A stretch of 64,000 bases of DNA from positions 1 through 64,000 of the forward strand of contig CAOKFD010000004.1 of NCBI GenBank assembly GCA_948467645.1. Reading direction: 5' to 3'. Under the pieces are notes generated by a model that saw nothing but the letters and a program-made list of their open reading frames with translations, was not told the origin of the DNA and made no database searches. The translations under genes were made by a program, and so were the position numbers. Position 1 is the stretch's first letter. Each line of letters opens with the position of its first letter. Source of the stretch: Fimadaptatus sp948467645 (GTDB taxonomy: Bacteria > Bacillota > Clostridia > Christensenellales > Aristaeellaceae). Shown in pieces: positions 50,043 to 58,762 of this stretch.

Positions 50043-51467
50043 GTGCGCTGGCGGCTGCTCCTGCTGTACATGCTGATGGTCGGCGTCGCCTTTTATGTAG
50101 TGGCGGCGTCGCTCATTAATCTGGTGGGCAATTACATGCTGGATCAGCGCGCGCAGGACGAGCGCGCCATATCCGAGCGCATTGCGATAACCATGGCCGA
50201 CAAGCTGAATGCGCAGGATGGCCAGGCGATTTACGACGCGGCGGTGGACGCATCGCGCGAACACGGCGGGCGTGTGCTGGTGCTGGACGCATACGGCACG
50301 GTGCAGGCCGATTCGTATTCGCTGCTGAACGGCATTCAGCTAAAGCACCCTGAGGTGGTGGCGGTGCTGGGCGGCAAGGCCAGCGCCAACGGACTATATA
50401 AGGAAGAACTGCCCGGCGGCAACTGGCTGCTGAGCACATTCGGATTCGCGGACGACGCGTCGGTGTACGGGCTGTATGTATCGGCCATAGTGTCGGGCGG
50501 CCGGACAACGGGCGCGCTGGTGTATTCGGTCAGCGAGCAGGAATTGTATTCGCGCCTTTTGTATATCAGGCGGCAGATCGTATACTGGCTGCTGGGCGTG
50601 GCGCTGGCGACGCTTATCACGGTCATATTCATGTCGCGCATAGTCACGCGTCCCATAAAGGCGCTGAGCGAAGGCATTGAGCACATGAGTGTGGGCGACT
50701 TTTCGCATCGCGTGATAATCCGCGGCCATTCGGAATACGCCCAATTGGCGGCCGCGTTCAACATGATGAGCGAAAAGCTGGAAAACCTCGACCGTTCGCG
50801 CGGTCAGTTTGTATCCAATGCGTCACATGAGCTGAAAACCCCGCTGGCCACGATGAAGATACTGATCGAATCGCTGATATATCAGGATGCGTTCGACCCG
50901 GCCATGACGCGCGAATTTCTGACCGATATAGATAAGGAAATCGACCGCCTGAACTCGGTAATCGGCGACCTGCTAACGCTGGTCAATATGGACAGCGGCG
51001 AAATGCGGCTGCGCCTGAGCGATTTGCAACTGGACGAAATGCTGGCCGAGACTGTCAAGCGGCTGACCCCGCTGGCGGGCAACCGCGACATAAACCTCAC
51101 GCTGGAGGCGCACGCCGCGCCCGTCGTCGAGGGCGATTCCAGCAAGATACAGCAGGTGTTCTATAACCTGATCGACAACGCAATCAAGTACACTCCTGCG
51201 GGCGGCGACGTGCGCGTGGAGCTAGGCGAAAATGCGCGCTTTGCGATTATCAAGGTATCGGACACCGGCATAGGCATACCGCAGGCCGATATTGCGCACA
51301 TATTCGACCGATTCTACCGCGTGGACAAGGCGCGCTCGCGCGAGACCGGCGGCACCGGCCTTGGCCTTTCGATAGTCAATCAGATCGTGCAATTGCACGG
51401 CGGTCAGGTCAGCGTTCAGTCGGTCGAGGACAAAGGCTCGGTATTCACGGTGACGCTGCCTAAGTAG
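50043..51467 (+). CDS. Membrane sensor histidine kinase
   Basis: 474 residues from the GTG. Two membrane helices (about 5-27 and 179-200) enclose an extracellular sensor of about 150 residues. HAMP region at about 200-250, then the H box SNASHELKTPLATM with His262, N box NLIDNAIKYTPAGG, G1 DTGIGIP, F box IFDRFYRV and G2 GGTGLGLSIV. No ribosome site is visible before the GTG; an in-frame ATT at 50022 that overlaps the regulator stop would give MIKNVLASVRW and is a possible start. Translational coupling with the regulator is likely either way. Confidence 0.92.
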   Translation: MRWRLLLLYMLMVGVAFYVVAASLINLVGNYMLDQRAQDERAISERIAITMADKLNAQDGQAIYDAAVDASREHGGRVLVLDAYGTVQADSYSLLNGIQLKHPEVVAVLGGKASANGLYKEELPGGNWLLSTFGFADDASVYGLYVSAIVSGGRTTGALVYSVSEQELYSRLLYIRRQIVYWLLGVALATLITVIFMSRIVTRPIKALSEGIEHMSVGDFSHRVIIRGHSEYAQLAAAFNMMSEKLENLDRSRGQFVSNASHELKTPLATMKILIESLIYQDAFDPAMTREFLTDIDKEIDRLNSVIGDLLTLVNMDSGEMRLRLSDLQLDEMLAETVKRLTPLAGNRDINLTLEAHAAPVVEGDSSKIQQVFYNLIDNAIKYTPAGGDVRVELGENARFAIIKVSDTGIGIPQADIAHIFDRFYRVDKARSRETGGTGLGLSIVNQIVQLHGGQVSVQSVEDKGSVFTVTLPK

Positions 51468-51757
51468 CGTCGCCAAAGTTAAAGCAGGTTATGAGCCGAA
51501 GCTGTAAGGCTATTCAATAAGAAATATCGGCTAAGGCAGAAGTTTGATTTCTGCCTTAGCATGTATTCCTGACTGCATGGAATCAATTGACAAATCAAAG
51601 CTTGGCGGCTCTTATTTGCATGTCATTGGCCAAAGAATACGAATATGCGCTTTAATTGCGTGATTTACAACTAACATGACACACTTTGGAGTGTGCTTTA
51701 ATTTATGTCGGTGCAAGGGTCGATGACGCAGGAAGACTCTCTAATAGGAGTGATTTT
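51468..51757. other. Gap between kinase and GerMN lipoprotein genes with two hairpins
   Basis: 290 bp. An 11-bp perfect stem CTAAGGCAGAA/TTCTGCCTTAG (51531-51559) lacks a T-run. A second hairpin CACACT/AGTGTG (51680-51695) is followed by CTTTAATTTAT. Whether the GerMN genes are co-transcribed with the kinase or have their own promoter is not settled. Confidence 0.4.
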
Positions 51758-52756
51758 TTGAAACGCAGGATTGCATTTGCGGCGGGACTGGCGGCTTTGA
51801 TGCTGCTGACCGGCTGCTCGCTGGATCCGCTCAGCGGCAGGCTTACCACGCCGCCGCCGGATTCGCCTACCTATCAGCCGGTATCGCCCAGCGCCGAAAA
51901 CGCCGCGCGCAGCGAGCTGAGGGCTAATCTGTATTTTGAGCTTCAGGACACGGGTATGCTGTCCACCGAGGGCCGCCAGATAGACGTAAAGTCGGATACT
52001 CAGCCCGAAAAGACGGTCATTGAAGCGCTGATAAGCGGCCCCAGCGCCCAAAGTCCGGAGCTTAAATCCATAATATCGCCCGATACGACCGTGATTTCGG
52101 TCGATACGAGCGACGGCGTGCTTATGGTCACGTTGTCCAGCGAGTTCCTCGCCGTGCCGTCCGACGCGCCCGCCGATTGGGAAAGCGACGCGTACTGGAC
52201 GGCGGAGATACCGCGCCGCCGCTATCTGGCGCTGCAATCGATCGTATGCGCGATAACCGATATGGGCGAATACGACGGCGTGCAGATAATGGTTGACACC
52301 GACGGCGACCGAGTGGGCGAGCGCGTGGAGCGGTACTACTTCTACTCCGACGCGTCCGAGACAGACGGAACGCTGATGGACGTGGCGCATCGCGACGAGA
52401 GCGTGGTGCTCACCCCGCGCAACACGGTGGACGCGGCCCTTGGCTACATACAGGGCAAGGACTGGGACTCGCTTTATGAGCTGCTGGCACCGGGTGATAT
52501 AAACGGCGAGCTGCCCGTCTATGACAAGTTCGCATCCGACATGCGCGCGCGCGCGTATACTCTGAGCGAATATCAGGTGGGCGACGCGATGGTTTCGGGC
52601 GACGGCCAGAGCGCCACGGTATGCGTGGACGCGCAGTTCTCGTTTCGCGACGCGAGCGCGCGCGACGTAAGCGCGCTGCCGATAAGGCTGGTGCGCGAGG
52701 GCGAGGTATGGAAGATCGCTTATGCGTCGCTGGGCGGTCTGCTGGAGGGCTTTTGA
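51758..52756 (+). CDS. GerMN-domain lipoprotein
   Basis: 332 residues. A TTG start with TAGGAGTG 8 nt upstream. Lipoprotein signal peptide: KRR, a hydrophobic core and the lipobox LLTGC, so it is a substrate for the Lgt encoded at 2.5 kb. A GerMN (sporulation and spore germination) domain covers about residues 65-210 with EALISGPSAQSPELKSIISPDT; the C-terminal part (about 230-330) resembles an NTF2-like or lipoprotein-accessory fold. Position behind a response regulator and kinase recalls LpqB. Confidence 0.85.
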   Translation: MKRRIAFAAGLAALMLLTGCSLDPLSGRLTTPPPDSPTYQPVSPSAENAARSELRANLYFELQDTGMLSTEGRQIDVKSDTQPEKTVIEALISGPSAQSPELKSIISPDTTVISVDTSDGVLMVTLSSEFLAVPSDAPADWESDAYWTAEIPRRRYLALQSIVCAITDMGEYDGVQIMVDTDGDRVGERVERYYFYSDASETDGTLMDVAHRDESVVLTPRNTVDAALGYIQGKDWDSLYELLAPGDINGELPVYDKFASDMRARAYTLSEYQVGDAMVSGDGQSATVCVDAQFSFRDASARDVSALPIRLVREGEVWKIAYASLGGLLEGF

Positions 52757-52759
52757 TAA

Positions 52760-54313
52760 GTGAAGTCATTTAACGCGCTTACGCGCAGGCAGAAGACGGC
52801 GTGGATAATCGCGGGCGCGGCGCTCATGATTGCGGCGCTGGCGGGCGTGTGGCTGATTTCGGGCGGCAGCAGACAGGTGGTCGTGAACAACGACATCGTG
52901 TCGTCTCTGCCTGAACCCGAGACGGCCGCGCCGCTCGCGCCCATAGGCGACAGCCGCGCCGACCGCGCGATAAGCGTGTCGGTATATTACGCCGACGATA
53001 CGCTCAGCCGCCTGAAACCCACCGTGCGCAGCGTGACCATCAGCAGCGATATGACGCTGGAGGAGGCGGTCGCGCGCGCCGTGATGGACGAGCCGGGCGA
53101 GGATGGCCTGAGGACGCTGGGCGCAAGCGACATACAGATACTCTCGGTCGAGGTCAGCCGCAGCATAGCGACGGTCGATCTTTCGATAGATGCGCGCCGA
53201 CTGGACGCACAGCGGATGCACATGCTGCGCGCGGCACTGGTAAATTCGCTGCTGGACACGGGAAACGTATCCGCGGTTAACGTGCTGATAGACGGCTGCG
53301 AGGAGTGCATACTTCAACTGCCCGCAGGCGCGATGGGGCGGTTCGACTGCGACCTGAACGCGGTGTGGCAGGCGGCGCTGGACGAGGAGGCCGGGTTTAC
53401 CGGTTCGGCCAGCTCAGATGCGCTTGAGCGTACGGCCACGCTGTATTTCGGCTCCAGCGGCGGCGAATACCTGCTGCCCGAGACGCACCGGCTCAGCGTA
53501 AGCGGCGGCGACTATTTGAGCGCGATAATATCCGAGCTGATGCGCGGGCCGGACGATACGAACGACTGCGCGCGGCTGCTGCCTTCGAGCAGTCAATACA
53601 TGCGCGAAGCGCCCGAGATAATCACGTCCAGCGACGGCAGCAAGATAGCTGTAATATCGCTAAAGGGCGCGGCAGGCGATTACTTCGACCGCAACGGCAT
53701 ATCGACGGCGCTGGCGTTTGGCTCAATGACGCGCAGCATATGCGGGTTTGTGCCCAATGTTGACGGCGTGCTGTATGATATAGATGGAATTGTGGTAAAC
53801 GAGCTGTACGATTCTCAGGGGCGGCTGATGTACACGTTTGCGGACGGCATCATGCGCCGGAGCGATTTCGATTCGCTGGTGGGCGATACGGCCACGCTGT
53901 ATTATCCGGCCAGCGACTGTTCGGCGGTCGTGCCCGTGTGCGTCGCCATGCCGCGCTATGATGTGGATAACCCGCGTGCGCTGCTAAAGCTGCTTATGCA
54001 GCAGCCGTTAAGTGCAGGCCTTAGCCGAGCAACGCCGGATATAGTTACCGACGCGGATACGCTGGGCGTGCGCGTGGAAAACGATCAGGTGCTAATAAAC
54101 CTGTCGGGTGCATTTTATCAGGCGTGCCAAGGCCTGACGTCTGGCCGCGCGCGCACGATGGTATACGCCATCGTCAATACTATGTGTCAGATGGACGGCA
54201 TAAGCGGCGTAAGGTTCTACTTCGACGGGGAGCGCGTGGAGAGTCTTGCATCGACCATATCGATGCGCGGGCCGCTGATGTACAACGGCGGCATAGTGCG
54301 CGCCGAGCCATAA
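52760..54313 (+). CDS. Membrane-anchored protein with two GerMN domains
   Basis: 517 residues. GTG start 3 nt after the previous stop, with GGAGGG inside the previous gene, so coupled. One N-terminal membrane helix (about 14-34), a first GerMN-like domain (about 70-195, LEEAVARAVMDEPGEDGLRTL) and a second one (about 225-350, SAIISELMRGPDDTNDCARLLPSSSQ), then a third related segment with LLKLLMQQPLSAGLSRATPD. It looks like a tandem relative of the preceding lipoprotein. Probably acts outside the membrane with it. Confidence 0.85.
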   Translation: MKSFNALTRRQKTAWIIAGAALMIAALAGVWLISGGSRQVVVNNDIVSSLPEPETAAPLAPIGDSRADRAISVSVYYADDTLSRLKPTVRSVTISSDMTLEEAVARAVMDEPGEDGLRTLGASDIQILSVEVSRSIATVDLSIDARRLDAQRMHMLRAALVNSLLDTGNVSAVNVLIDGCEECILQLPAGAMGRFDCDLNAVWQAALDEEAGFTGSASSDALERTATLYFGSSGGEYLLPETHRLSVSGGDYLSAIISELMRGPDDTNDCARLLPSSSQYMREAPEIITSSDGSKIAVISLKGAAGDYFDRNGISTALAFGSMTRSICGFVPNVDGVLYDIDGIVVNELYDSQGRLMYTFADGIMRRSDFDSLVGDTATLYYPASDCSAVVPVCVAMPRYDVDNPRALLKLLMQQPLSAGLSRATPDIVTDADTLGVRVENDQVLINLSGAFYQACQGLTSGRARTMVYAIVNTMCQMDGISGVRFYFDGERVESLASTISMRGPLMYNGGIVRAEP

Positions 54314-54332
54314 ATTCCAAGCCCCGCGCCTA

Positions 54333-54360
54333 TTTACACGGTGCGGATTTGTAGTAAAAT
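54333..54360 (+). promoter_or_regulatory. Probable lon promoter
   Basis: TTTACA (54333-54338), 16-bp spacer, TAAAAT (54355-54360). No CIRCE (TTAGCACTC-N9-GAGTGCTAA) or CtsR heptad repeats are found in the 197-bp gap. Confidence 0.5.
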
Positions 54361-54510
54361 ATATATGCACAATCCGGGGCGCGCTTTATAATGCGTTTAG
54401 GCTCAGGCAGTCGATGATTCGTTACTGCCGTGCGTGCTCCGGTTAAAAAGACATATTCATGAAAAGCGAGCCAGGGCGCATAAGCGTGCGCCTTGTGAGG
54501 AGGAACGGTT

Positions 54511-56949
54511 TTGCCTAACAAAATTATGGAGGAAATACAGGAAAGCGCGCCTGATCAGGTCGGCGCGCTCGTGTTGGACGGCGAGGAAGAGCAGGAAAAG
54601 TCCGAATTCGGCCTGCAGGTGGACGGCACCGAGATATTACCCATGGTGTCGTTGCGCGATCTGGTCATATTCCCGGGCGATCCCGCGCGGTTCGACGTGG
54701 GCAGGCCGCAGTCGCGTGCGGCGGTGGAAAAGGCGTTTGCCGAAAAGCTGCCGATAATGCTGGTCGCACAGCGCGACGAAAACGTGGACGAGCCGGTCAT
54801 GAAGGATATGTATATGGTGGGCACGATTGCCAACGTGATAAGCGTGGTAAATATGCCTACCCAGATACTCAGCGTGACCGTGGGCGGCTTTGCGCGCGCG
54901 ATGCTGCTGGACATAATGCGTTTTCGGCCGTTTGAAATCGCGCGCGTGCAGGAAATCAGCGAGCGCGTAACCGACGACGATATAAGCATAGAGGCGTGCA
55001 TGACCATAGCGCGGAGATTTGTGCAAATGATCGCGCAAAAGGCCGACAACATCCCCGCGCAGTTCATGCGCAGGCTGAACGCAGAGCAAAACCCGTCGCG
55101 CTTTGCCGACATGATTGGTATGCACATGGTGCCCAAACTGGCCGACAGGATAAAGGTGCTGGAGACTGCGGATGTGGGAAAGCGGCTGGAGCTGCTGTGC
55201 CGGCTGCTGTCGCGCACTCAGCAGCTTATCGATGTCGAAGCGCGCATACAAAAGCGCGTGTCGGAGCAGATCGACAAGAGCCAGAAGGAATACTACCTGC
55301 GCGAGCAGATACGCGCCATACAAAAGGAACTGGGCGACCGCGAGGCGGGCGACATAGAGGAGTACAGGCGCAAGGCCAAGACTCTGCCGCTGAACGACGA
55401 GGCGCGCGACAAGGTGCAGCGCGAGATCGACCGGCTGGAGGCAATGGCGCCCGGTACGCCCGAGATGGGCGTGAGCAGCGCGTATATAGAGTGGATACTC
55501 GCCCTGCCGTGGGGCAAGCGCCAGACGGCGGCGATAGACCCGCTGCGCGCGCGCAAGGCGCTGGACAAGGATCACTTCGGCCTGGACAAGGTTAAGGAGC
55601 GTCTGGTCGAATATCTTGCCGTACGCGCGCTTAAAAACGATATGAAAGGCCCGTGCCTGTGCCTTGTAGGCCCGCCCGGCGTGGGCAAAACGTCAATTGC
55701 GCAATCGATTGCGCGCGCGCTCAAGCGGCCGTTGGCGCATGTGTCGCTGGGCGGCGTGCGCGATGAGGCCGAGATTCGCGGCCATCGCCGCACGTATGTG
55801 GGCGCGATACCCGGCCGCATAATGTCGGCGATGCGGCAGGCGGGTTCTATGACCCCGGTTTTCCTGCTGGACGAAATCGACAAGATGGGCGCGGACTATA
55901 AGGGCGATCCGGCCAGCGCGATGCTGGAGGTGCTGGACGGCGAGCAGAACTTCGCGTTCCGAGATCATTATCTGGAGATACCGTTCGACCTGTCGGGCGT
56001 GCTGTTCATAATGACGGCCAACTCGCTGGACACGATACCGCGTCCGCTGCTCGACCGAATGGAAGTAATCAATATAGAGGGCTATACCTCGAACGAAAAG
56101 CGCGAAATCGCCAAGCGCTACCTGCTGGGCAAGCAATTGCGCGAACATGGTCTTGACAAGCGCAGGCTGAAGGTCAAGGACGACGCAATCGACGCGATAA
56201 TCGAAAACTATACGCGCGAGGCGGGCGTGCGCCAGCTGGAGCGCGAGATCGGCGCGCTGTGCCGCAAGACCGCGTGCAAGTTCATAGAGGATAGCGAGCT
56301 AAAGTCAGTCACAGTTTCGGCGGCAGACCTTAAACAGGAACTGGGCGCGCCGCGCTTCCACCGCTTGGAGCCTGACCGCGAACCCGAGGTCGGCTCGGTA
56401 AACGGCCTTGCGTGGACGGCGGCGGGCGGCGAGACGCTGGCGGTCGAGGCGGCGGCTATGCCGGGCGGCGGCCATCTGGAACTGACCGGCCAGCTGGGCG
56501 ACGTGATGCGCGAATCTGCGCGCGCGGCGCTGAGCGTAATTCGTATGCATTCGGGTGCGCTGGGGCTGGAGAGCGATTTCTATAAAAAGAGCGACCTGCA
56601 CATACACGTACCCGAGGGCGCAGTGCCCAAGGACGGCCCCAGCGCGGGCGTGACGATAACCTGCGCGCTGGCGTCGGCGCTGACCGGACGGCCCGCGCGG
56701 CAGGACGTGGCCATGACGGGCGAGATAACTCTGCGCGGCAAGGTGCTGCCCATCGGCGGCGTGAAGGAAAAGGTGCTGGCCGCGCACCGCATGGGCATAC
56801 ACACGGTTCTGCTGCCCAAGGACAACGAGTGCGATCTGGATGAAATCCCGGGCGACGTGCGTCAGAGCCTTGATTTAAGGCTGATAGGCAGTGTGGATCA
56901 GGCGCTCGACGCGGTGCTGGTCAAGGCGGGCGGCGCGGCGAATGCGTGA
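54511..56949 (+). CDS. lon: ATP-dependent protease La
   Basis: 812 residues, usual LonA length. N-terminal substrate domain, coiled coil (about 200-285), AAA+ module with Walker A GPPGVGKTS near residue 388, Walker B VFLLDEIDKMG, and the protease domain with catalytic Ser711 (KDGPSAGV) and Lys754 (GGVKEKVLAAHR). Degrades damaged and regulatory proteins in the cytoplasm. Start is a TTG with GAGGAGGAA 7 nt upstream. A complete MITE-like element starts one base after the stop. engB follows, the Bacillus lonA-ysxC order. Confidence 0.97.
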   Translation: MPNKIMEEIQESAPDQVGALVLDGEEEQEKSEFGLQVDGTEILPMVSLRDLVIFPGDPARFDVGRPQSRAAVEKAFAEKLPIMLVAQRDENVDEPVMKDMYMVGTIANVISVVNMPTQILSVTVGGFARAMLLDIMRFRPFEIARVQEISERVTDDDISIEACMTIARRFVQMIAQKADNIPAQFMRRLNAEQNPSRFADMIGMHMVPKLADRIKVLETADVGKRLELLCRLLSRTQQLIDVEARIQKRVSEQIDKSQKEYYLREQIRAIQKELGDREAGDIEEYRRKAKTLPLNDEARDKVQREIDRLEAMAPGTPEMGVSSAYIEWILALPWGKRQTAAIDPLRARKALDKDHFGLDKVKERLVEYLAVRALKNDMKGPCLCLVGPPGVGKTSIAQSIARALKRPLAHVSLGGVRDEAEIRGHRRTYVGAIPGRIMSAMRQAGSMTPVFLLDEIDKMGADYKGDPASAMLEVLDGEQNFAFRDHYLEIPFDLSGVLFIMTANSLDTIPRPLLDRMEVINIEGYTSNEKREIAKRYLLGKQLREHGLDKRRLKVKDDAIDAIIENYTREAGVRQLEREIGALCRKTACKFIEDSELKSVTVSAADLKQELGAPRFHRLEPDREPEVGSVNGLAWTAAGGETLAVEAAAMPGGGHLELTGQLGDVMRESARAALSVIRMHSGALGLESDFYKKSDLHIHVPEGAVPKDGPSAGVTITCALASALTGRPARQDVAMTGEITLRGKVLPIGGVKEKVLAAHRMGIHTVLLPKDNECDLDEIPGDVRQSLDLRLIGSVDQALDAVLVKAGGAANA

Positions 56950-56950
56950 T

Positions 56951-57113
56951 TAGAGTGTGCCTCAAAAATTCCTGGGTACGCAATTTCGGGCGTCGCTGCG
57001 CCATTTCTGCGTCACAAAGCTCGACTTAGCGCTGCTAAGCCTTCGGGTTTCTTCCTTGAACTGACGCAAAATCCACTTGGGTCTGCGAATTGTTCCGCTT
57101 GAGACACACTCTA
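56951..57113 (+). repeat. MITE-like inverted-repeat element, copy 3 (subfamily A, complete)
   Basis: 163 bp with ends TAGAGTGTGCCTCAA and TTGAGACACACTCTA and the central CTTAGCGCTGCTAAG. Nearly the same as the copy at 6397. It lies one base after the lon stop codon and thus sits between lon and engB. Confidence 0.9.
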
Positions 57114-57376
57114 GAAGGCGTTTCGGCTTATGCCTTAAAATGAGTATGCTTGTTTAAGGCGAGAAGCGCAGGTCAGGCGGCGGCAATTGTTTGCTGAACG
57201 CAGACTGTGCTAGCCGAAACTTCTGCCGGTGCATATAGCGTAAAGCAAAAATGCTGGATTTTTGCCTGAGGCATATGGCGCGGCGCTGGCCGAAACCGTC
57301 TGAGGCGGTGAGACAGCAGCGGCACAGATACCGCCTTAAAAAGCGGAGCGGGCTGCAAAAGCATCTTATATAAATG
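57114..57376. other. Gap between the repeat and the engB leader, no gene seen
   Basis: About 260 bp. It contains GCCTTAAA words at about 57132 and 57332 and short palindromic segments. No supported ORF. Confidence 0.4.
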
Positions 57377-57420
57377 CCGCCGTGCGGGCTTTTCGTCCCA
57401 CGCGGCGGTGGTTTTTTGAA
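57377..57420 (+). terminator. Hairpin with T-run just before engB
   Basis: CCGCCG and GGG (57377-57390) pair with CCC and CGGCGG (57397-57409), followed by TGGTTTTTTG. It lies upstream of the engB ribosome site, so it could end lon transcripts or act as an attenuator for engB. Confidence 0.6.
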
Positions 57421-57438
57421 CTTTTTCGGAGGTAATTG

Positions 57439-58095
57439 ATGGTAATAAAAAAGGCGGAATTTACCACCTCATTGGCGGCGGCAGACCCGTTCATGGGCGA
57501 CGGCACGGTGGAAATCGCCATCGTGGGCAAGTCCAACGTGGGCAAGTCGTCGCTGATAAACGCGTTGGCGCGCAATCAAAAACTGGCGCGCACGTCGTCC
57601 GAGCCGGGCAAGACGCGGCTGATTAATCTATTCAGATTCTATACTCAGGACGAGCGCCAGTTTACGCTGGTCGACCTGCCCGGATACGGCTTTGCGCGCG
57701 TGTCGCGCGACGAGAAGGCGCGCTGGCAGGGCATGATCGAAGGTTATCTGAGCCAGTCGGAGGACCTGAAGCACGCGCTCGCGCTGGTCGACATACGCCA
57801 CGAGCCGTCGGCCGACGATCAAGCGATGGTAGAATACATGCGCCATTACGGCATCGAGTTTACCGTCGTGGCGACCAAGGCCGACAAGCTCAGCCGCGCG
57901 CAGGTTTCGCGCAGCGTGCAGGCGATATGCCGCGCGCTGCAGGTGCAGCCGTGGGAGGTAATACCGGTTTCGGCACAGAACAGGCAGGGCTTAGACAAAA
58001 TGTGCGACCGCATAGGCGATGTGCTGGAACAGGCTGAAAATACTGCCGACGCGGTGCAGCAGGACGAGCTGACGGACGATTTTCAGGACGAATAA
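57439..58095 (+). CDS. engB: Ribosome biogenesis GTPase EngB/YsxC
   Basis: 218 residues. G1 GKSNVGKSSLI, G2 region SSEPGKTRLIN, G3 LVDLPGYGFARV, G4 ATKADK and G5 VSAQ. Needed for 50S subunit maturation. ATG chosen with CGGAGG 6 nt upstream; a TTG one codon earlier is less likely. The acidic C-terminal tail (about 25 residues) is a local addition. Confidence 0.95.
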   Translation: MVIKKAEFTTSLAAADPFMGDGTVEIAIVGKSNVGKSSLINALARNQKLARTSSEPGKTRLINLFRFYTQDERQFTLVDLPGYGFARVSRDEKARWQGMIEGYLSQSEDLKHALALVDIRHEPSADDQAMVEYMRHYGIEFTVVATKADKLSRAQVSRSVQAICRALQVQPWEVIPVSAQNRQGLDKMCDRIGDVLEQAENTADAVQQDELTDDFQDE

Positions 58096-58168
58096 TGGGC
58101 GATGGACTGCATACGGCCCGAAATATGATTTTCAAGCGCCGTATTAACAGTAAATTTTAATAAGCCAC

Positions 58169-58198
58169 TTGCATATATGTGCGGCAGTGGTTTATAAT
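58169..58198 (+). promoter_or_regulatory. Promoter of the zinc-ribbon gene
   Basis: TTGCAT (58169-58174), 18-bp spacer, TATAAT (58193-58198). The start is about 60 nt before the ATG. Confidence 0.65.
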
Positions 58199-58268
58199 GT
58201 ACGGCGATTGATGCAAATCTACTGCGCATACGCGCGTGTTATTGGTTATTATTTCGGGAGGGTTGAAT

Positions 58269-58724
58269 ATGGCATTTCGTAAATGTCCCAGATGTGAACT
58301 TAACTATATCACCGACGGAGAGAAGCTGTGCTCAGTGTGCCGCCGCGAGGTAAAGGGCGAGCCGGATCACAATAACGTGCCCGAGCTGTGCGCCGAGTGC
58401 GGCGAGCGCCCGGTCGTGCCCGGCAGCGAATACTGCCTGCTGTGCCTGAAGGAAATGAGCCGGCATAACGCCGAGTCCTCTCAGGTGGACAACGAGGAAA
58501 GCGCCGTGGACGCATCCTCGCTCGACATCGGCATGGTCAGCTCCATGGACGAGATACAGATCGACGACGTGGGCGACGATATACCGCCGCGCGAGTTTGA
58601 CGAGATGGAGTCCGCGTTCGGCTCCGACGACGACGATGAGGACGATCTGGACGACGAGGACGATGAAGAAGCCGCGCCCCAGCCCACCGGCCGCAAGCGC
58701 AGGGGCTCGTCCGAATCCAACTGA
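58269..58724 (+). CDS. Zinc-ribbon protein with acidic tail, unknown
   Basis: 151 residues. Two CxxC pairs near the start (FRKCPRCELNY and LCSVCRRE) and two more (LCAECGER and YCLLCLKEM) form two zinc-ribbon or treble-clef units in residues 1-70. The rest is acidic and disordered, with DDDDEDDLDDEDDEE, ending in a basic GRKRRG patch. GGGAGGG precedes the ATG. It is followed after 38 nt by a phosphoesterase gene. A nucleic-acid or protein-binding adaptor is possible, without direct evidence. Confidence 0.75.
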   Translation: MAFRKCPRCELNYITDGEKLCSVCRREVKGEPDHNNVPELCAECGERPVVPGSEYCLLCLKEMSRHNAESSQVDNEESAVDASSLDIGMVSSMDEIQIDDVGDDIPPREFDEMESAFGSDDDDEDDLDDEDDEEAAPQPTGRKRRGSSESN

Positions 58725-58762
58725 TAACGCGGCGCACATAATCCGAGCGGAGGTGAACGTAA

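Noticed and set aside
54314..54510. Heat-shock operators (CIRCE or CtsR) before lon
   Set aside because: Neither the CIRCE inverted repeat nor the CtsR heptad repeats are present.
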